Assembly: GCA_051453625.1 (NCBI GenBank) | Contig: JBOZIK010000001.1 | Location: 260,241,484 to 260,305,483 of the forward strand | DNA: 64,000 nucleotides | Source: Welwitschia mirabilis | Taxonomy: Eukaryota; Gnetophyta; Gnetopsida; Welwitschiales | Reading direction: 5' to 3' | Part shown: positions 59,335 to 64,000 of the stretch, piece by piece | How positions within the stretch are numbered: the first letter of the stretch is position 1 | Layout of the letters: each line of letters starts with the position of its first letter | The notes under the pieces: model-generated | The model's database searches: none | Seen by the model: the letters and a program-made list of their open reading frames with translations, nothing else | Told to the model about the DNA's origin: nothing | Translations under genes and position numbers: made by a program

Positions 59335-60448
59335 ATGGGAAAATTAACTCAAAATAACATGGACTTCTTTACTAATCATGAAAGGATGAGAGAACTTAAA
59401 ACCCAAAATAAAGCTCAAGATAACTCTCAGAAACAAACCTCAACTACATAAAATAATCAAAATAATCAAACTACCTTATTATAACATAATCTAAATGACT
59501 TACTTGATAAACTAAGAAATGTTCAATAGGCTGTAAGCATGTAATTTCATCCAAGAAGTGGTCAAGTGGGAAGCTATCCTCACCACCACTACAACTCAAC
59601 CTTGGAAAATCCTTCATAATTATCTCTAATCATAAGGCCTAGGAACACCCTTCTGCATGGTGTTGTTGCCTGTTAATTAGATACTAAATTTTAAACCTTC
59701 TACTATCCAACTTTTACTCCATTTCCATGGCCTTGAATTTGAATATTTTTACCTATACCTTAAGGAATTTAACTGCTTCTTAACAACTATCCCTCAACAT
59801 GCTAACACTCATGATGGAGTTAGACTTACTTTATTCCCTTTTTCCTTGAAATAGAAGGTAAAATCTTACTTATACACCCTAAAATCCTTCTCTATTATAG
59901 ATTTGATGGACCTAAGCAAAGCTTGTATTTCTAAGTTCATTTTTGATCATAAGACAAATATCCTTAGGAAAGAAATCATGAACTTTTAATAGAAGGATCA
60001 TGAAACATTCTTTCAAACCTTAGAAAGATACAAATATTTATTATTAAAATGCCCACAACATGGTTTTGAACCAGGTAGGAAGATAAGTTTCTTTTATAAT
60101 GGGTTTTCGCCAAATAACCATCAACTAGTGGAAATGAGAAGCTGTGGAAATTTCTTGAGCATGCCTCTAGATGAGGTTTGGAAGTATGTAGAAAGGGTAA
60201 CTGAAAGCTCAAAAAATTATAAAAAACCTATGAAACCTTTAATATTGCATCATAGGATTAGATCAACTAGTATCTTCAAGCTCCCAAAAAACTTTGAGGT
60301 GAACAATAGAATTGATGAAGGACCAAAAACATTAGAATCATTAACCATCTCATCCTTAACCTCACTAATAATCATGAAACATGAGTGTTTAATTTGCCAT
60401 ATTGACACTCACAAAACCACTAAATGTCCATCTATTTCTTTACTCTAA
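59335..60448 (+). pseudogene. gag: Gag of the right Athila-like element (decayed)
   Basis: Capsid and RNA-binding protein. The ATG at 59335 is the likely start; MDFFTNHERMREL follows, then a Q/N-rich segment. The retrotransposon gag domain is well recognisable from about 59815: VRLTLFPFSLK, then KFIFDHKTNILRKEIMNF, ETFFQTLERYKYLLLKCP and ISFFYNGFSPNNHQLVEM. The final open stretch 60128-60448 (106 codons) ends in an intact knuckle CLICHIDTHKTTKC (60386-60427, C-X2-C-X4-H-X4-C). Between start and capsid there are at least eight stops. This is the longest gap-free open frame in the window. Confidence 0.87.
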
Positions 60449-61270
60449 AGCATACTTAATGAATAGGTAAATGCAGTAGGATAATGAAAAGATTCCAAAA
60501 ACAAGCCTTACTTAAACACTGACAATCCTAGTTGGTAAAATTATCTAAATTTCTCTTAGAAGTAAGACAATATCTCATAACAAGATTTCTAGACTAATAA
60601 TTTGTTTCCCTCATCTTCTAATTGTTACCTTTAATCATTAAACCATTAAATCACTTTATGTAACTCATTGGATAATACCATTAAAAAGTTTGTAAAAACA
60701 CAAATGTAAACAAATTAAAGATAAGAACAAATAAATTAAAGATTAGAATAAATAAATCAAATATTTAAATAAAGCATAAATAAACTCCAACAAATGACCA
60801 CCCACATTCTTTCATCAATAAATCAAAGAGAAATAGAAGAAATTTTTATGAGCTTCCAACCAAATCCAAAAGGAGTTAGATTCATTGAAGGGGTAGAACA
60901 CCTAACGGAAACCAGTCTATATACCTTAGGAGTGAGAAAGAGCTAGAAAATCTACCCATAAAAAATAACCCTAAAGATAAACATAACCCCATAAAAAATA
61001 AGGAAAAAGATAAGAGTGAAGATCCTTTACCTATCTATAAAGAATCATTACCTTTTGCCCAATATCTTAAGAAAAACAATATAATGAAATAGCAATTAGA
61101 GGCCTTGAAAGTTTTCAAAGAAGTTAAGATAAAGATTCCCCTTTTAGAAGCCATCAAATAGGTCCCCTCCTATGCGATATTCCTTAAAGACATATGCACT
61201 ATAAAGAGGGGAATAAGCATTTAATCTAAAGCCTTTTTAGTTCACAATGAGTGTGATTCTTTAAAACCAA
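60449..61270 (+). other. Gag-pol linker of the right element
   Basis: Lys/Asn-rich coding-like remains with many stops, including QYLKKNN and ALKVFKEVKIKIPLLEAI near 61060-61155, a segment that in Athila polyproteins precedes the protease. No other gene is seen. Confidence 0.5.
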
Positions 61271-61840
61271 TTCCCTTCAAAGTACAAAGACCTTGGATGT
61301 CCCACAATTATCATTACCATACACAACAAAACATCTAACCATGCCTTACTATACTTAGAAGCCAATGCAAACTTACTCCCTTATAAAATCTATAAGGAGT
61401 TAGGCTTGAAAGAACTTAAAAACATGAAACTCCAACTCCAACTAGTAGACAAATCTATTAAAACATCATTAAGAATCGTAAAGGGTGTCATAGTTAGAGT
61501 GTACAATTGCTACTTCCCACTAGATTTTATGGTCTTGTACATGGAGAATTCATCAAATCAAATAGTATCCATCATATTATGAATACCATTCTTAGCAAAC
61601 TCAAATGCCTTAATCAATTGTAGGAATGGATTAATAAAAATTTCATTTGANNNNNNNNNNNTAGAGCTACATGTCTTTAATGATATGAACTTTCCATTAA
61701 ATGATGAAGGGGTAGAGTAACTAGATAGAGTAGAAAGCCTTGATGGGGATCAAGAATTCATTTCTTTTAAAAATAATGAAATAGAGTGCTCTTAAGAAAT
61801 GTGTCTCATAGCCTAAAAATAAGTTGACTTAGAACTTAAA
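61271..61840 (+). pseudogene. pol: Aspartic protease of the right element (active site lost)
   Basis: Reads GCPTIIITI, then ALLYLEANANLLPYKIYKEL where the family has a D-x-G-A-S active site. Tyr (61352-61354) replaces the catalytic Asp, Glu (61358-61360) replaces Gly, and Asn (61364-61366) replaces Ser. The rest is well aligned: LQLVDKSIK, YFPLDFMVLYME and IPFLANSNALINC. An 11-base N gap (61651-61661) interrupts the C-terminal part. Confidence 0.85.
61651..61661. other. Assembly gap, 11 N
   Basis: Eleven undetermined bases in the protease-RT linker of the right element. Confidence 1.
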
Positions 61841-62740
61841 CCCTTATCTGATGATTTTAAATATGCTTTATTAGGGGATAACTCCACCTTTCTAGTAGTC
61901 ATAAACTATTCCTTAATCCCATCTAAAGAAGATCAATTACTTAAAATCTTAAAGAAGAAGAAACAATTAATAGGATGGACCATATTTAACATTAGAGGTA
62001 TTTACCTAAGTATCTTCATGTACCATATGCATTTAGAGAAAGATGCTAAACCATTCATTAAACAATAATGAAGGATAAACCTAATTATGAGGGAAGTAGT
62101 TAAGAACAAGGTAATTAAACTTCTCAATAATGAAATGAAAAAATGAATATTGATTATAAAAAATTAAATGCTATTTCTAGAAAAGATCATTACCCTCTTT
62201 CTTTTCTAGATCAAATTTTAGAATAACTCATAGGATAACCTATTTACTATTTCTTGGATAATTACTCAAGTTACAATCAAATTGAAATTTCTATAGAAAA
62301 TTAAGACAAGGCCACTTTTACTTTCCCTTATGGAATGTTCCCTTACAAACAAATGTCCTTTGGCCTATGTAATGCATATGCCACTTCCCAATGTTGCATG
62401 TTTGGAAATAGATTCAAGTGTAGAAATTTTCATGGATGACTCCTTAGTTTATAAAACCTTATTTAACCAATGTTTGAACAAGTTAGAACATGTTCTCAAA
62501 AGATGAATTGAAAAATGCCTTGTACTCAACTAGTAAAAACATTATTTTATAGTAAATTAAAGTATAGTTTTAAGACATGTCATATATAAGGAATGAATTC
62601 ATGTAGGTTCAACTAGGTCTCCTTAATCACACACCTACCAACCCTCCAAAAATAAAAAGATATTAGATCATTTTTAGATCACACACAATATTACAGATGA
62701 TTCATTAAGTATTCTAGTAAAATATCTAAGTCTTTGTGTG
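61841..62740 (+). pseudogene. pol: Reverse transcriptase of the right element (decayed)
   Basis: The linker ELKPLSDDFKYALLGDNS leads into IGWTIFNIRGI and LEKDAKPFIK, the standard Athila approach to RT. RT blocks are VIKLLNNEMKK, MNIDYKKLN (62143-62170), RKDHYPLSFLDQIL, YYFLDNYSSYNQIEI, FTFPYGMFPYKQMSFGLCNA and IFMDDSLVY (62426-62452). The catalytic Asp pair at 62435-62440 is intact. Between NEMKK and NIDYKKLN about 50 or more codons are missing, including the SDSKWVSPVQVVPKK-type block and the HNE insert that the left copy retains. Stops and frame changes make it non-functional. Confidence 0.87.
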
Positions 62741-62744
62741 ATCT

Positions 62745-63240
62745 TTTGAGAAAGGATGCCTTCTTCAACTGGACTTCAGAGTGTTAAAATGCATTTGAAT
62801 AACTCAAAATAAAAATAACTTTTACTCCCATTATCTAATCACCTAATTATAATTTATCTTTTTAGCTTATGTGTAATGCAAGTGACTTCATAATAGGAGC
62901 TAATTTAGGATAAAAAATTGCTAAAAATTTAATTATGATTTATTACGCTAATAAAACCTTAAATGATACTCAAATAAATTACAATGTTATATAGAAGGAG
63001 CTTATGGCTATTATCTTTGCCCTTGAAAAGTTTAGACAATATCTTTTAGGATCCAAGGTAGTCATTTACACTAATCACTTGATCCTTATATATCTTTTTT
63101 GATTTGAAGCCATGACTTATCAGATGGCTCCTTCTTCTTTAGTAATTTAATTTAGAGATTAAGAATAAAAAGGATTTGATAATGTTGTCATGAATCATAA
63201 TTTATGCATAACTCTAGATAATCTACAAATGTACTTACTG
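62745..63240 (+). pseudogene. pol: RNase H of the right element (decayed)
   Basis: Reads FNWTSE, FTPII, LMCNASDFIIGANLG, IYYANKTLNDTQINYNVI and KELMAIIFALEKFRQYLLGS in order (62770-63055). The first acidic residue of the MCDAS motif is now Asn (MCNAS). IYTNH stands in place of YTDH, another G-to-A change. The domain merges into the tether and a stretch with MNHNLCIT near 63190-63215. Confidence 0.85.
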
Positions 63241-63279
63241 ATTAAAAATACTTTTCTAAACAAACATTGCTTTTTAGTC

Positions 63280-64000
63280 AAAAAACATGTTGATTTGTAG
63301 ATATCGCCAATTACTTAATCTCCAAAAATGTTCCTTCCCACTAGACCACTAATGATAGAAGGAATTTGTTAAGCCAATTTAAATATTTCTTTTAGGATAG
63401 TCCATACCTTTTTAAATACTGTCCAAACCAAGTCATTCACAACTATATCCCTCAAACTGACATTCATGACATACTTAAACGTTGCATCCTGAGGCTTGTG
63501 GGGGTTACTACTTAGCTAACAGGACTACAAAAAAAATCCTCCAATTTGATTTCTATTAGCCATCAATTTTTAAAGACTCCTATCTTTACTCCAAATCCTA
63601 TGATAACTATCAAAGATTAGGGAGTCTTTCAGGAAGACAAATGATGCCTTTAAATCCTATTCTTACTATATAATCCTTTAATGTATGGGAAATTAATTTT
63701 TAAGGCCATTTTCCATCATATAATGGGCATCAATACATCCTTATCTGTATTGACTATGTAACTAAATGGATTGAAGGATGTTCTTATCAAACAAATGATG
63801 CTAAAACAATATTTATATTTTTTAAAGAAAATGTCTTAACTTATTTTTGTTATTCACATATTTTAATTAGTGATGGAGGAACACACTTTTTTAATAGAAT
63901 ATTTAACAACCTTCTCACTAAATATGGGGTTATACATAAAATTTCAACACCTCACCACCCATAAACAAGTGGCTAAGTTAAGGTTATGAATAGGGAACTT
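63280..64000 (+). pseudogene. pol: Integrase of the right element (partial, catalytic Glu changed)
   Basis: The N-terminal part is poorly readable. The core reads CIDYVTKWIEG (Asp at 63752-63754), NDAKTIFIFFKENVL, ILISDGGTHFFNRIF (Asp at 63872-63874) and YGVIHKISTPHHP. It ends in VKVMNREL at the window end, where the family has a Glu in place of the Lys at 63980-63982. That Glu is the third catalytic residue, and GAG-to-AAG is a simple transition. The protein continues outside the window. The core is otherwise open from about 63700 apart from a few stops. Confidence 0.87.

Larger units (their letters stand above)
57402..64000 (+). mobile_element. Athila-like Ty3/gypsy element, runs off the window
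   Basis: 5' LTR, primer site, leader, gag, protease, RT, RNase H and the first two-thirds of integrase are present in order. The 3' part and 3' LTR lie beyond 64000. LTR start and pol motifs show that it belongs to the same lineage as the left element at 1969-11085, while its gag is much better kept. It abuts the truncated copia element at 57395. Confidence 0.87.

Noticed and set aside
59976-60212. 78-codon minus-strand frame as a gene
   Set aside because: It is antisense to the well recognised Gag capsid region of the right element.
1-64000. Fungal RIP as the cause of the transition pattern
   Set aside because: Plastid DNA, tRNA-Asp primed Athila elements and a SIRE-type copia element place this in a plant, where methyl-cytosine deamination is the simpler explanation.

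Overview
The window is nuclear repeat DNA of a land plant, most likely a flowering plant. It is extremely AT-rich (about a quarter G+C by eye) and I see no intact host gene in it. Three things point to a plant: a plastid 23S-4.5S-5S-trnR-trnN block (the separate 4.5S rRNA is a land-plant plastid feature), Athila-type Ty3/gypsy elements with a tRNA-Asp primer site, and a SIRE-type Ty1/copia element. Almost every recognisable segment differs from its relatives by C-to-T and G-to-A changes, and in-frame TAG, TGA and TAA stand where Trp, Gln or Arg is expected. This looks like long-term deamination of methylated cytosine. The longest uninterrupted reading frames are only about 60-110 codons. I cannot name the species. 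Very AT-rich, repeat-laden genomes are known in some endoparasitic plants, but that is only a thought.

Layout, left to right. 1-11085: a tandem Athila-like arrangement. The 3' end of one copy (1-1968) runs into a shared LTR (1969-3155), then a second copy with decayed pol (4690-7560), the same 3' region again (about 7908-9831) and another LTR (9832-11085). 11531-11845: a 43-44 bp minisatellite that stops where a plastid fragment begins. 11846-14600: the plastid fragment, holding the 3' part of rrn23, then rrn4.5, rrn5, trnR and trnN in plastid order, all decayed. 14600-28000: no recognisable genes, but a 1.36 kb direct repeat pair (18500-19860 and 22770-24120), long inverted arms (21730-22150 and 24125-24565) and small tandem duplications. 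28068-29470: a decayed Ty1/copia gag to pre-integrase fragment. 29500-33000: LTR-like AT-rich sequence with a 671-base gap.

33007-52543 is one large Athila-like element (element 1) with matching LTRs at both ends and gag, protease, RT, RNase H and integrase between them. It is interrupted twice. A smaller relative (element 2, 43302-48938) sits in its post-pol region, flanked by GTGAG and GTAAG. It keeps LTRs, primer site, gag and polypurine tract but lacks all of pol. A 5'-truncated LINE (50693-51875, minus strand) sits in the 3' LTR. 52549-57395 is a SIRE-type Ty1/copia element on the minus strand, cut off within gag at the LTR of another Athila-like element (57402 to beyond the window end), which has recognisable gag, protease, RT, RNase H and integrase.

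The parts read as a layered history: old insertions interrupted by younger ones, all decaying by the same mutation pattern. Catalytic residues are lost in several enzymes: RT in element 1 and in the copia element, integrase in the left and right Athila elements, protease in the right one. No element here looks able to move by itself.
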